DNA of 64,000 nucleotides, from contig NC_089744.1 in NCBI RefSeq assembly GCF_040412425.1, positions 38,424,099-38,488,098 on the forward strand, in the 5' to 3' direction. This document shows positions 41,527 to 55,478 of this stretch, piece by piece (position 1 is the stretch's first letter; each line of letters begins with the position of its first letter). Position numbers and translations under genes: made by a program. Source of the DNA: Macrobrachium rosenbergii (taxonomy: Eukaryota; Arthropoda; Malacostraca; Decapoda; Palaemonidae). Under the pieces are notes generated by a model. That model saw only the letters and a list, made by a program, of their open reading frames with translations, did not search any database and had not been told where the DNA came from.

Positions 41527-41577
<51 letters not shown>
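41527..41577. repeat. (GA)n microsatellite
   Basis: GA run of about 51 bases. Confidence 0.98.
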
Positions 41578-41579
<2 letters not shown>

Positions 41580-42787
41580 TGTTTCATTCTTAATAGATAG
41601 ACGCAATAGCATTCCCATCGCAACAACAGAGGACTCATCCACCGTCGAACAAAGAAAACAACAACAACATCATCCGCGATGTCCTGTCCTCCCTCTTTTT
41701 TAATATTTAATGTAATATTTGCCAAACAAACCGCCAGCCGGTACCCGTACGGCCTGACCCTCCGGTCCGGCTGTGGGAGGGAGACAATCCAACGATGAAA
41801 TTACATATTTGGGTATGCGACAGCCCAAGGCTTAACCAATATACCCGTGAAACAATTTTCGGTGTTTCCTATAATCATTCCCAAAACCGGAGATTAAGTT
41901 CTCATGCAAAAATATCACGAGTCGCCATGACCGACCGCTAAAGTACTCCGGCATTCTCTGTTACTGCTGTTTTCCACATATCTGGAAATTACCTTGAATT
42001 GTTTTATTTTTCTTTTTTATTTATTTTTTGGTGGGAAGGGTTCGTTTGCGGCAGTTCTAACTAGCATCTTTTACACATAAAATAATACGCAGTAATATCT
42101 AAAATACTAATCTCTTTGTAATTTCATTATGACGCAGTTTTGTTAAAATCATAATTATCATAGGTATCAACATTTAAAGCACATATAACATTCCTGAACG
42201 ACCGACAACTATTTTGTTTCGTTCATATTCACTAAATAATTTTCTTGGTGAATTTCCATGATAGAGGGGAACACAGAGAACATGCTACGTTGAATCAATG
42301 TATGGACCTCCTGCTACATTCAATATGTAGTCCTATTTTCTAGGCCACAAAGAGCTGGGGATTGTTTCGAAACTAATTTACTGTTGACAGTGACAGAATG
42401 ATGAAATAATATAGCGGAATTCCGCTAAAAATCGACTCTGGACCTTCACTGGAACTCGAATAAACATGAGCTGTTAGAGGTACACCCTGTGGCCTATCTC
42501 GTATCAGAATTTAATGTTCTTTCAAAGAGGAGACCAAACGCCGTCGGCTTTACCCCTCCTTGAAATTAGCTGGCCCCAACTATACGATACTCTTGTTACG
42601 GGATGAATATAGATACTGGTTTAAGTAAAAAGGGGTTTTCTACACTGGGAAGAACAATTTGATTAAGTATCTGAATTCTAAAGTCCCGTTACATGAAAAA
42701 CTGGCCGAAGCAGATTATTCTTGATAACATACTTAAAGTACATGTGCAGCAGGAACCTTCATATAGAAAGTAATATATAAAACAATC

Positions 42788-42811
42788 CCTCTCTCTCTCT
42801 CTCTCTCTCTC
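42788..42811. repeat. (CT)n microsatellite
   Basis: CT run of 24 bases. Confidence 0.95.
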
Positions 42812-43619
42812 AAACATCATCAAAGACGGCCTGGCTACTACCATCTAGTGCCCTTCAACATTGTGGCAGCTTCTATACACTAGCCATCACCTTTTGTTTG
42901 ACTTACGGGTAAACAACTTCCCTACAGGCATAATGGACTCTCTGATATTTCTTCGGGACTGCTGCTATAAGAGAACGCAGGCGGTGGTCTCGACGCACGA
43001 AATCAAGAAAAAGGAAAAGGATGAAAGCGGATGAAGCTTCGGCATCCACCCAAACACACAATCATTCCCAGTACTGCCACCAGCAGGAAAAGCCCACAGG
43101 GGATGAAGGACGGTGTTGGGTTTACAGAACATGTTGGTATGGATTAGCGAAAGCCTGCTGCGGAGATCTCCAAAGTTGGAGTGGTATATATGACATTTTG
43201 CTACGAATCATTTCGACAGGCAGAGAGAAAAAATAAACACTCCAGAAGCTGATACATACTGATCACGGGCTTTTGTACGCAAACAAACAAATGGAAAAAG
43301 GAAAATAAAAGCAGGAAGTCTTATAACCCATAAATAGAAACCAAGAACTGACCCATCAGTAACTTAAGAATACAAAATTTCTAATCAATAGTATCTTGCT
43401 TTACGAATAGTAAAGCTTGCCAGCCACTCCCAATTTTATTGATACGCAAAATAATGAGAATTCTCCATCCATTACATTCAATTTCTTTCGGTTCGGCTAT
43501 ATTCCATGACACGACTCATCAAAAAGTTTATAAGATAAACATATACACATTTCTCTATATTGTATATCAATACTGTCCGTTTCAAAAGCAAATTAAAAAA
43601 AGATAACTAATATCTGTGT

Positions 43620-43623
<4 letters not shown>

Positions 43624-43667
<44 letters not shown>
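43624..43667. repeat. (GA)n microsatellite
   Basis: GA run of about 44 bases. Confidence 0.97.
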
Positions 43668-43668
<1 letters not shown>

Positions 43669-44024
43669 ATTAACAATGCATCCACAGCTAATGCGAAAGT
43701 CTATTTGACCTTTCTACTCCGTAATCGACTTTTAACGTCATATAAAAGAAAAAGTTACCCTCAAGCCACACCTCAAACTTTACCAAATACGGAGATGGAA
43801 TCGTGCTATTTAGGACATGCTTCCAGAAGGAGCCCAGATCAAAGCATCCCATCTCCAGCTTCCTTCTAAGAGGAGAAGACATCAACGAGAGTGACAGACA
43901 CCCTGCATCTTCACAAATGTCTCGGGGGAGATCAAAAGGTTGACGGCTATAAGCAAGGCGACACATCGGAGAGAATTGTCGAGTTGATTGACTGAAACAT
44001 CTTGTGTAGCTTATAAGGGTCTGG

Positions 44025-44028
<4 letters not shown>

Positions 44029-44081
<53 letters not shown>
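44029..44081. repeat. (GA)n microsatellite
   Basis: GA run; first of two within 220 bases. Confidence 0.98.
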
Positions 44082-44082
<1 letters not shown>

Positions 44083-44172
44083 ATGTGATATGGCAGAACC
44101 TGCTGAATCCTGCATATGGTCTTTTGGGGAGACAGATAAGGTTAAACAAAGCTGCAGAATCCTGAATCCGGG

Positions 44173-44180
44173 GCGCGCGC

Positions 44181-44248
<68 letters not shown>
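44173..44248. repeat. Compound (GC)n(GA)n microsatellite
   Basis: GCGCGCGC at 44173-44181 precedes a 65-base GA run. Confidence 0.98.
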
Positions 44249-44251
<3 letters not shown>

Positions 44252-44267
44252 AAGCTTGTGTTGTAGG

Positions 44268-44317
44268 TCTTTGAAAATGAGGTGGCTATGCTGTCCCAAA
44301 GGCCTCGAAACGTGGGA
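44268..44317 (+). ncRNA. Degenerate hammerhead-like segment
   Basis: TTGAAAAT, a GAGG/CCTC helix (44279-44282 with 44303-44306) and GAAACGTG are arranged as in the PLE hammerheads. The core is altered (CUGAAGA to UUGAAAA) and helix I is only about 3 bp. Possibly the end of an old PLE copy beside the (GA)n tract. Confidence 0.3.
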
Positions 44318-44746
44318 GTAGCACATGACAAACTCAAAATCAACAACAAGAACGGTTTCTATTAACATTCAACAAATATGGCAAAGATGCAGATTCACTG
44401 GTTAAGAAACGCTCCTCCTACATCCTTCGGGATAGACGAGACTCTCATTTAGGAAGTTATGGGCAAACAAATGGGACTTTTTGTCATCGTAACAATTCTT
44501 TCTTTTAATGGCATTACATGCTAATGTAGGAGGCTCGCAATTTCGTGGTCTGCGTGCCTTATCAGGTGAAACAGCCGCTTAGAGCTTCAAAAATACATCT
44601 TTTTTATTTGTGATTTTTGTTTTGCCGATAAGGATATAGCAAAACCGTTTCGTTTCACATTAAACACCAAGTACAGTTCCATGAAATCATTCTTATTTAA
44701 TTCAGCACTGACATGCCAAATAGGTAAAGGTAGTCATTATTGATAA

Positions 44747-44751
<5 letters not shown>

Positions 44752-44790
<39 letters not shown>
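44752..44790. repeat. (GA)n microsatellite
   Basis: GA run of 39 bases. Confidence 0.97.
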
Positions 44791-44796
<6 letters not shown>

Positions 44797-46192
44797 CAAG
44801 TGTCCTCTTAAAAGTAGCCCACTATCGAAATAAACGCAAAATATTCAAAACTCATCTTAGATAAAGATCGGCTGAAGTAAGATGAATTTCTGATGAGGAA
44901 GCTGGGGCGGCGTCTGTAACTAAGCCAAGTCATTCTCGAAGTGTCGTGACAGCCTGAACGAATCTGGTTCCTTCCAAGATTTTGGGACAAAATTGATCAT
45001 TCACTTTGAACTAATGAAGCTTAGACATTCAGGACCGGGGAACAGACATATCAGGCGACCCACTGACAGCATATGAGAGATGTGGGGTTGTACCTAACTG
45101 CAAAAAAATAGCCGCATAAGAGGATATTTTCCTTCAATGTTTTTGACTGCAGAGGATAAAACCTTTCCATGATGGCATGAAAAAAACACGCATACATTTA
45201 TAATATTAAACATGAGATTGTTTACAGTAAAAATAATAAAACATAAGTACAAAGCTAAAACATACTTATTTCCTAATTTTACTTCACATGAAGTAAACGG
45301 TTATATTATTCGTACTTAGGAATATACCTTTCAATCTCTTTTTCTAGCTCCCATACAAACTAAAACTAAAGAACGCATACTCTTGTCACTTTTAAAAGAG
45401 TAATAGGGACACAATTATATAGTCCTAATCATTCCGTCTTGAAAGCGTTCATCTTTTATAGAGCTAGCAATTATTTGATAGTAAAGAATTTTTTTTTCCA
45501 ATAAAATATTTAAATTAACAAGGCAGATGCTCTCCACTTCATACTTCAAGATAAGCTTGAATTTTTCAATATGAGAAATGAATCCAAACAGAAAATATAT
45601 TTTTTAAAGGAGAAGGATAACTGATCTTTTGAGCTGCAGAGACGCGCTCAGTGCGAATAAATATATAAAATAATGAGTTGCGTTAATGGCATATGGAAAA
45701 TTCATGAATATCAATAAAAGAAAACATGACCCAGGGGAAAAGAAAACAGTTTTATCTCTGTTAAAATTATTTTTAAAAATATTTCATCTTTCAACTATTT
45801 CGATCTTTTGAAACAATTTATTAAGTAAAAGCCAGCAAATATTTTACCCCGACTCTATTGTAAACATATATAGTCACCCCCAAACTATGTGAGGACGTCT
45901 CTAAGAGAAAACGTAGCATCGAAGCTTCCATTTTAAAAACACGGTTTCGAAAACGGTAAGAGACAAAGACAAACCTAGACAAAAGAAATCCTGCATATTT
46001 AATTCTTGGAGGTCCGTCCCCTCCATGCATGTAGGCCTATTTGCATGCAAAGTTATTATTTGTGGCCTCAGTTTAAGTCTCGAAGGACGACCTTGCAAGC
46101 TGTAACGCTCTGCATCAAATTCCTAATGAAAAGTTATAAGTGAAGATCAGTTGACAACTGCCCAGGTACAGCCATTTGGGAGAGTTGATGGG

Positions 46193-46374
<182 letters not shown>

Positions 46375-47397
46375 ATTAAACGACAGAAATTTAGGCTTCT
46401 GACAATTTAAAATATGTACCTTACAAAATTGGTATTTCACATATCAAAGAATCTCTTAGTAATACCCTAAATAAGGATGCTGCATGAACAATTCCGTCAT
46501 AGCTAATAATACACAATGTAGATATTCCAGTACCTGGTTATTTCATACATATTTGTGTAATATCTATCGTAGGGTAAACTACAAATGGAAAAAAATCAAC
46601 GTAAAAGTCAGTTCAAAAAATTATATAAAGATAACGGTAATAAAAAAAAACATTGAGAAGTCCTTTAAACACAATAGAATAAAAAGGCGCATTTGAAGAG
46701 CAAAATGAATTAATCCCCGACAAATTAAGGTGAATTCAAATGAATTAAACGTGTCCCATTGAAAACGCTTATCTGTTTCTGGTTACACCTCTGGACTCTC
46801 GCGACCAGCCAAGCCTCGGGGATAAGAGCCACAAATGAATCCTACCTGTTTATAGTCCATAAAACCCCGTGTTTAGAATGAACCTCATTCAATTTTATAT
46901 ATCATAAAGCAAATTAACGGCGAGTGTTGTTGCACGCGGACGAGACGATGCAAAAATCAAAAGGGGACGAAAAGTTTAGGAACACAAAGCTGGTTCAGCG
47001 GAATCGCAAAGCTTCGAACCGACGCAGTATCGTTCACAAAAGCAAAGAGGGCTTCTGTCGTTCGTGCGTCAACGATTCAGGAGGAGAGGAGGAGGCGAAG
47101 AGATGTGGGAGGGAGAGGGAGAGGGAGAGGTAGAGGGGTTATTTGGAAAGAGGAAAAATTACGAACGGATGAACGTTACTTTATGGTCTTTGTTGTGCTT
47201 CTCAGCGATGAAATTTCAGTCCGCCCCTTTAATGAACAATAAAATGTTACATCGTCGTGAATAAACAGGCCAGTGCCGAGATAAGTTATGTGTGTAAATA
47301 CGAAGGTACAACTCGGCCAGAGAGATAGAAAAGGTAGCTACGAAGACATAAGTTGCTAGGCAAATTAGTTTTAGCACGCACGCACATTCTGAATGAG

Positions 47398-47398
<1 letters not shown>

Positions 47399-47447
<49 letters not shown>
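47399..47447. repeat. (GA)n microsatellite
   Basis: GA run of about 48 bases. Confidence 0.98.
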
Positions 47448-47450
<3 letters not shown>

Positions 47451-48116
47451 GGGGAGGGGGGAATATGGACGTAAGGAAACCGCACAGTATTTCATTTCCT
47501 TTGTCATCCTAGAACGAAGATCAGGAGATAGGACGTCGCTGGAGTTACAACTAAAAACCTACCCTTGAGAAGAAATAATGAACGAGTTGTGTTTGAGGCA
47601 TGTCGTGTTTGGACTATCTCAAATATTTATTGCTACTTCAGAAAACGTGCTTTGGGCAAAGAAAACATAGGGAGTGAGTAGTGTTGGCATATGCTACCCA
47701 TGAAAAAGGAAACTTACATCAGGAACAAATGGTCAGACGACGCGTTCTCCTAACTATGTCAAGAAAGCAAAAAACGAATGTCGTTGCTCCAGGATAGATC
47801 AAATTCACACCAAGGTGTACATGCATTGTATCTGTCTATCTATCTATATATACAGTATGTGTGTGCGTGTGTACGACACTTGTGTATAAACACATTCGCA
47901 CATTATGCGTACATTTCTGTCACATAAAGTAACCTGTAAGAAAAAGGAAAAAATGTTAGCTATAATGAAGTTTCTATTTTAGTAAAATTTATCAAACCAC
48001 TCGAGAACACTAGAGGAATATAAGATGCTGTTAGAGGGAATTTTGCCTTCGGCATAATCAGAGAATAATTTTACAGCCCATGTATCAACGACGGTGTTTT
48101 ACAAACATCGTGAAAT

Positions 48117-48119
<3 letters not shown>

Positions 48120-48179
<60 letters not shown>
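48120..48179. repeat. (GA)n microsatellite
   Basis: GA run of 60 bases. Confidence 0.98.
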
Positions 48180-48181
<2 letters not shown>

Positions 48182-48488
48182 AGCAGATAACTGGAAATCC
48201 AATATTACCGTTAACATTCCTCTCTTTAATCTACTACAGGCGAAGCACTTCTCGTGTGGCAAGACCTTCCCTACACTAACCATAATTATATTTACCAATG
48301 GGGTTATTAGCGGGGCCCATAAACGTTCGGCAACAAACGTTTGGAGAGAAACAAAACAAACCAGACGTTCCGAAGGAATCACGAGAAGGTCATTGTAAAT
48401 GGTGGGTTTGTGGGCTTGGTCACGAGTACCGTGTTGCAGTCACTCGGGGAGGTGTAAATCATGTTTCATGAATGGATAAGACAGGCTG

Positions 48489-48491
<3 letters not shown>

Positions 48492-48526
<35 letters not shown>
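48492..48526. repeat. (GA)n microsatellite
   Basis: GA run of 35 bases. Confidence 0.97.
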
Positions 48527-48528
<2 letters not shown>

Positions 48529-48791
48529 AACAGGTTTTAGTCAAACCGAGAAATCAAAATCTAGATTTAAAAGCCTCTGAGCATATATAAAGTTTGAAGA
48601 AAATTTAAAGAGAAAGAGGGTTCTATAAGAAAAATGGTAAGTATAAGAATTATCCAGTGAAACAGAAAATATATGGTTAATTAACTATTTGAGAAGACAG
48701 AAAAGCCTTTAAAATGAAAAAGAAAATCAGAAGCAGAAATGGAAAAAAAACCAGATCTGTAGCTCACTCTTGCAAGTGGACTTATGTATTT

Positions 48792-48794
<3 letters not shown>

Positions 48795-48847
<53 letters not shown>
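48795..48847. repeat. (GA)n microsatellite
   Basis: GA run of 53 bases. Confidence 0.98.
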
Positions 48848-48849
<2 letters not shown>

Positions 48850-49228
48850 CATAAAAGTATTAAATGATTTTATAGCTGATACATGGAAGCTATAAAGATA
48901 CCATTAACGTACACTCGAGTGTATCCATGAGCATAATATGGGCAATAAAAGTGGCAGGGGCATCCCAGGTCTTATGTATATGACAGATAGCTTCATTGTC
49001 GTGTAAATATCATCAGAAATATAACGAATGCTGGCAGTTTTCGAAACTGCAAAGAAGGAAACCAGCTACCATAACGGGACATCATCATATAAATTAAAAC
49101 CGTATTTAAACAGATATGATTGGTGATAGCAATAGTAATTTCCTTTCATTTGAGAATCCTGGGTTTGGTTCCAATCTGAGTTTGGAAATGTATTTGTATT
49201 ATACATTTGACTGTGTGTTGATTATTTC

Positions 49229-49229
<1 letters not shown>

Positions 49230-49279
<50 letters not shown>
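49230..49279. repeat. (TAA)n microsatellite left of palindrome
   Basis: TAA run that ends exactly at the palindrome arm. Confidence 0.97.
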
Positions 49280-49281
<2 letters not shown>

Positions 49282-49393
49282 GAGAAGCAAATCCATAGTT
49301 ATCTATATGTACATATATGTAAAGAAAAATCTGTGCTGATTTTTCTTTAAACATACAGTATGTACTTATAGATAACTGGATTTGCTTCTCCAT
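49279..49393. mobile_element. Near-perfect 115-bp palindrome between (TAA)n tracts
   Basis: Arms 49279-49331 and 49338-49393 are almost perfectly complementary around a 6-base loop (TGTGCT). It is bounded by (TAA)n at 49230-49279 and, after a short spacer, 49427-49483. Either a MITE-like foldback or a hairpin RNA source; the length is in the range of a long pre-miRNA-like hairpin, but no expression evidence exists here. Confidence 0.6.
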
Positions 49394-49425
49394 TTTCAGA
49401 CTCATGCTACTATGAGTATTTTTTA

Positions 49426-49426
<1 letters not shown>

Positions 49427-49483
<57 letters not shown>
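49427..49483. repeat. (TAA)n microsatellite right of palindrome
   Basis: TAA run in the same orientation as the left tract. Confidence 0.97.
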
Positions 49484-50155
49484 GAAAAATAACGATTCCG
49501 GAAAATAATAAACATATTGTTGCAGAACTTTCGTGGCTCCCACGCAACACTTCTTACGGGCACAAGAACATTATAGACAAATAAAACAACCTTTCCCCTC
49601 CCCCACAGAGAAATCTATTTTGCAGTCCACTGTGAAAGTCTGAGAAAACAACATGATATATCAACTGTATATCACCAGATAGTGGCAAGTAAAAAAATTT
49701 AATGTCAAATGAATACAACTGAAAAGTCCCTGGCAGCATATTAATAACCAAAGCCGCTTGCAAATATCCTCTTATTCAATGGAACAAAAAATATTTAGTG
49801 CAGGCACTAGTCTCTTGGCAAATACTCTTTATTCAAACGTTTCGATAAATCGGATCTAAGTTCGGAAGAATAATAATGCTGTTTCTTGATGTAAAACCTC
49901 GAGGAGTATAAGTCTTTGCTTTGTTTTATTGTCAGGTCTTGCTCGGAGGTATCTGTGGGTACATTTGTTTGACGACGTAGCCTAAATTTGTGTTACTATC
50001 AAGTTTGCGCTTGGATATATTTCTTCGCCATCCCAGCTTTTACCTATTTGGGAGGCAGCTCATACTTTTGAAATATGTATTTTTTATTTTTATCTTCATT
50101 GCTACCTTCACATCTTCATTAGCACACACATATTCACTCACATTCTAAAGATAGG

Positions 50156-50363
<208 letters not shown>

Positions 50364-50610
50364 AGTATGTGTGTGTATAAAATGTGTTTCCACCTTCCCC
50401 AACAAAGATCTTTCAGAGGAACGTCGATAGGCCAAAACGAAATATCTAGTTATTCTCCATTAAAAGAAACAAAACTACTATGAAAGAACACTGCAACATG
50501 ATGCCCTTCTTGTTATTCTTGAGAAGATAGGAAACCTTATTCTTTAATGGTAATCTTGCCCTCAGTCTGTCTCTCGATCTCACAGTCTAAGGGAAGCAAC
50601 AAACGTTAAA

Positions 50611-50612
<2 letters not shown>

Positions 50613-50684
<72 letters not shown>
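50613..50684. repeat. (GA)n microsatellite
   Basis: GA run of 72 bases. Confidence 0.98.
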
Positions 50685-50686
<2 letters not shown>

Positions 50687-50741
50687 GGTTTGCGCGTTTC
50701 CCCTTCTTTCTGATAGGAAAGTGAATCTTCTAATTTTAGAG

Positions 50742-50808
50742 AAGTGTTCTATTAACCTCTCGATTCTCTCCCCCTTTTCTATTAACCTCTCGATTCTCTC
50801 CCCTTTCT
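50742..50808 (+). repeat. Two-copy 27-bp tandem duplication
   Basis: TCTATTAACCTCTCGATTCT followed by CTCCCC occurs twice in direct succession, between a (GA)n and a (CT)n tract. Confidence 0.7.
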
Positions 50809-50840
50809 CAAAGAATTGAAAAATGGAAAACAAAATCTCT

Positions 50841-50845
50841 TTCTT

Positions 50846-50894
<49 letters not shown>
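50841..50894. repeat. (CT)n microsatellite
   Basis: CT run with one TTC interruption; opposite in orientation to the GA run 160 bases upstream. Confidence 0.97.
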
Positions 50895-50897
<3 letters not shown>

Positions 50898-52035
50898 ATT
50901 ATACCCGGATGGCTATGCCATTATTCCTAAGGACCAGAATAACCCACCCATTTTTCAACTTAAAAATAACGTGAAAGGACATTTTGTCAACTTGACACAT
51001 TTTCCCCGTTTGCCAAACGACGTGTAGCACAAGAAAACTAATACAGAGACACATGATTGCAAATAATACAAATGCACACACCATTCTGTCACTGTGAGCT
51101 CTCATTAAGCAATGACAGAAGATAAAATAACATTTTCAGTGAGAATGAAATCTCGTCCAAAAATACGAGGCAAATGCGCCTCATACATGTGCTAAGTCCT
51201 CACTGTTATTTGTATCCAGCTTTCAATTTGACTTTCTCCTCTTCAGCTTTTTCTTCTATTTCCTCCTTTCTCAGTTATTTCATTCCCTCATTCCTCCTGC
51301 CAATCATCTGCCCTCCAAGCTATCAATCCCACCTCCGGTGACACTGGCCTGTCAAGCCAACCACTAATTGACCGGCATCTACTGTCATCTGACACCAAAG
51401 ACTGCAAGAGAGTGGGAAGGAGAGCAAGAGAGATGAGAAAGAGAGAGAAGAGGATGAGGAGGGGAAGCATGAGAAGAAAAGGAAAAAGGAGTTCAACGAG
51501 GACGTAGAAAAAAAAGAGTACAAAAGGAAGGAAGGGAACTCACAGGAGCGATTTCATTATTCTTCCTGTTATACAGCTTATCCTTTCAATCCCTCTCCGG
51601 GCACATCCATCCTGACAGCCCCATCCAGCCCACCCTCCGGACCAGCACCCTCCGCCCATCCCCTGGCAGCAGCCGCCCACTAATCTTGCAACGCCCGGTG
51701 CCACCTCTGACTTCTAGTCTATGTGATAATCGACCATCGTAGGCAATAATGAGCACCTCGATGAGACGCCGAGTATGATATACTACTTACTTGCACGGGT
51801 AGGAAGAGAGATGGCTCGTCCCACGCTTCTAGGGGTAGTTGGAAATAAACACGCGTTACAGGATGCCAATTATCGAAACTTCTCAACGATCATCGGCACT
51901 TGTCGGTTTTTTTTTCTTATTTCACGTTGACCGAAATAAGAAAGGAATGAAATGAAACCGTTACTTGTTCTTAGTAAGGCACACTTTCAGGGGGACGATT
52001 ATCTTAAGTATACAGACAAAAGATTTAGAATACGC

Positions 52036-52042
<7 letters not shown>

Positions 52043-52116
<74 letters not shown>
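52043..52116. repeat. (GA)n microsatellite
   Basis: GA run with one AA slip near 52100. Confidence 0.98.
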
Positions 52117-52465
52117 GTTGGTTTAGATGAAGACTGTCTTTAGCAAGTCCTGGCCCGAAATCAGTAATGTGTGGTAAATTTAGTGTGAAAGGATGGAAGT
52201 AGCCTGGTGTGGACCTACTGACTCTGCCGAACAACAACACAAGAGAGCGGGAGGAGGAGCTCTTTTGTTTCAGCAAAAATGGCGCAAAGTACATAAAAAT
52301 ACCACCATAATTCAGGAATAACTACATAGTAAGAAAGTGAGAGAGTGAGCGAGAGAGAGAGGCCCAACCTACAACTACAAAACCGAATCCCTCGTAGTTG
52401 TCCGGAGCTTTGCGGTTATCCCACCCACCTGGAGCTAATTGCCGAACTACAGCATTGTGTGGGTT

Positions 52466-52466
<1 letters not shown>

Positions 52467-52493
<27 letters not shown>
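52467..52493. repeat. (GA)n microsatellite
   Basis: GA run of 27 bases. Confidence 0.95.
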
Positions 52494-52496
<3 letters not shown>

Positions 52497-53274
52497 GGGA
52501 GAGAAAGGGATGCGGTTTATCGCGTTAACTCCTGGCATGAAGAGAGGGGAACCGCATGATAATTACTGTCCATCTTTCCTTGCACGAGCTGAGGAAGAGA
52601 GAGAAAGGCGTCTCTCGTTCAGCGTTTAGCCACGTAATCTGCCCATATGAATTAGGCAACTCGTGATCTCATGCGGTAAAAGAGGAGCCTGTTTCGCTGG
52701 CTGTTATTTCTGATCTTGTTGATTATATTTTCCCAGCTGTTACGAATTAGGAAGTTTTCACCACCACTTTGCCCGTCCTTGAGAGCAAAAGAAGGCTTCA
52801 CTTGCTCTTTGTCGTAAATAATATTTTCAGATTTTCATATTTTGGCGCTTTGTCTGTGCCGTAGAATAATATAAAAAACAGCCAAGTACTAACTTACGTC
52901 ATCAATTCTTGCAAGTTAATTGTAAAAGCTATTCTTAAAATTCAGTTTCACGCAGTTTTAATAATGATTTCATTAAATGCACTGGATTCTCTCGATCATT
53001 TGTTACATCTGTTAATTCAATCCACTCTTTTGTATGGTTCTGTTCTCATATCTATCTGTTGGCTGGCAGCATTTGGGTTTGTATATCCACTTTTTATGCG
53101 ATTCTGTGACTTACAACAACAACAAGAATAATAATAATGATAATAATAGTTATAATAACAGAGAAAGTAAAAATACAATTGCGAAAACTTCAACCACAAG
53201 AATCACAGGAAATGTTTCACATATTTATCACGTGTGCATGCGCGTGTGCCAGCCACGGGAAAAAGGGGACATCT

Positions 53275-53280
<6 letters not shown>

Positions 53281-53335
<55 letters not shown>
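53281..53335. repeat. (GA)n microsatellite
   Basis: GA run of 55 bases. Confidence 0.98.
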
Positions 53336-53337
<2 letters not shown>

Positions 53338-53719
53338 CCCAAATGATGCATCATCATCATCGTCGTCGCCAGCTGAACCAACACCACCAATAATAGCAGG
53401 ACCGTAGAAGGTGAGCGGAGTATAAACGAAAGATGGGCAGAGCCTCGATTCGCCTTAACTATCTATCTGGCATGGTTCTACCTCACTAATTGGCTACCAG
53501 TGGCATGATTTACAAGGGCCCTTCAATTGCCATCAACTCCTACACACGCCGTCTCCTCGAGGACTACCGGGGGCTGTGGCATGTCTGCGAAAAGAAAACA
53601 GGCCGTAACGCGTCGTCGAAGTGACACCCGACGATAATTCGGAGTAAGAGGATCTCCTTGAAGATACGGGTCGAAATGAAGTGTCGCCCTGCCAATGAGT
53701 GACTTTAATGGGTTTCTGA

Positions 53720-53723
<4 letters not shown>

Positions 53724-53775
<52 letters not shown>
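53724..53775. repeat. (CT)n microsatellite
   Basis: CT run of about 52 bases; a CTC-rich stretch follows at 53885-53910. Confidence 0.98.
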
Positions 53776-53779
<4 letters not shown>

Positions 53780-55294
53780 TTTGAAAATTGCTTCCCTTTA
53801 TAATAGCTCCCAGCTGCTTATTTTTACGTGTCTTCTTTTATCTCAAGGTCGCGTTTCCTAGAGACTTCCTCTTCTTGGTGTTTTCTCCTCCTCCTCCTCC
53901 TCCTCCATTTTCTTCTTCATCTGTCTCAAGACATAAGAAAATTTATTTCTTCACATTCAGGTGGCAACAAAAACACTGTAGATAAACTCGCCTGTCGCAA
54001 CCGCTTTTAAGAGGTAGCTTAACAAAAAAAAAAAGGGCTAAAATTACAAGAATTTCGGTCGGAGTTGCATAGAGTGTTATCAAAGATTAGAGACATTTCA
54101 AAATAATACAGTATTAAATGACATACAAAAATGTTTCTTGAATACCCGATGACAATTTCCAAAAAGAAATCGTAAAAAATGATTTCATGCAACGCATACA
54201 GTGCTATCAAAATGTAAAAACAGAGAAATGAAAGATGTTCCATCAATATTATTATAAACGACTATGAAATTCTCTTTGTTAATGGACTTACACAACTTAA
54301 ACAACTCAAGAAGAAAAGACATACCCGTTCATTAAGTGGCAAAAAGGGGTTACAAATGTGTCACACAAAGTAAAGCCAAAGTTGTCTTAAGGGACTTACA
54401 CAAGCAAATGAGAAATTTAGTGAAGCAAATATTTGCAGGAAAAATACATGATTCTAACAAAATTATGGAGAAACTGTAAATATTACAAAAAAGCGTTTAA
54501 AATAAATAAGAAACTGAAATTATTAATTTCTCTGCCTATCATACTTCACGAGATATTCTGCTCCAGACACACGATAAAAGAAGATTATAAAATGTTGCAC
54601 TGAGATAAAGTAGACGGTCAATATTTTGTATGAAGCGTAAAAATTCAATTTTCAACAAGCAAAGGCTTCGAATATAAGAGTCACAATTCATTTGACATTC
54701 GGGACGATCCCTTCCAATTACACTGAAATATTTAAATATATAAGAGAACATTCCCGAAAAGATCAGTTTTCTTCGTCCTTTCCATTCACCTCTAGTCCTT
54801 TGAGGGAAATAACATTGATATATCATTTTGGAAACAAAATGCTAGCAGCTGCAATCTCTACGAAATCTCGGCAATTCAGCTGGTACGTGGCATGACATAT
54901 GATTTCCCGAAGGAAAAAAGTTCTATCATCGGTTATATCCTTTCGAGAGCAAAATTGCAACAATTGCAGTGGCAAAGACAACTAAGTAATTTAAGTCTGA
55001 CGTGACACAGTACACACGGTTTCTCCAACAAATACTCCCCCTCTTGAACCTGCAGAAAAGTCATGCATTCTCTCCAGAGCAGAATTGTTAACATTAGAGT
55101 AACAACCGAATCCGGGTAATTTATTCGTACGTGATATAAAAGATGACTTCTCAAACAAATAAACCCCCTTTCATTTTGGAGAGCAATTGACACAATTGGC
55201 TTTTCCACGTCAAGAGGTGATCTCAAAAATACCTCTTGTGACCCTTGTCTTCACCCCGCGACCCAAACCGTGTCATTAGCTTCCGGAAGCAATA

Positions 55295-55296
<2 letters not shown>

Positions 55297-55354
<58 letters not shown>
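55297..55354. repeat. (GA)n microsatellite
   Basis: GA run of 58 bases. Confidence 0.98.
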
Positions 55355-55358
<4 letters not shown>

Positions 55359-55478
55359 TCTAGTCATCGAAGGGTAGTTAAGAAGTTGGGAAGGGATAGA
55401 AAGAAACTTACAATGAGTAGGAAAGAATTAGCCATTTTCATTTACTGTAATGGTTTCATTAAATGTGTAAGTGTGTGT

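Larger units (their letters stand above)
36216..43620. other. No gene recognised between microsatellites
   Basis: AT-rich DNA with spaced GA, CT, TA and TTA tracts. A more GC-balanced stretch at 39700-40600 holds opposing 82-91 codon frames with no recognisable family. Confidence 0.45.
50900..55290. other. No gene recognised between microsatellites
   Basis: Somewhat GC-richer around 51290-51720 and 52380-52640, without conserved motifs. Short frames only. Confidence 0.45.

Noticed and set aside
50395..50470. Possible PLE hammerhead near CAGAGGAACGTCGATAGGCC
   Set aside because: The core and GAAA positions do not line up with a stem; resemblance is too weak.
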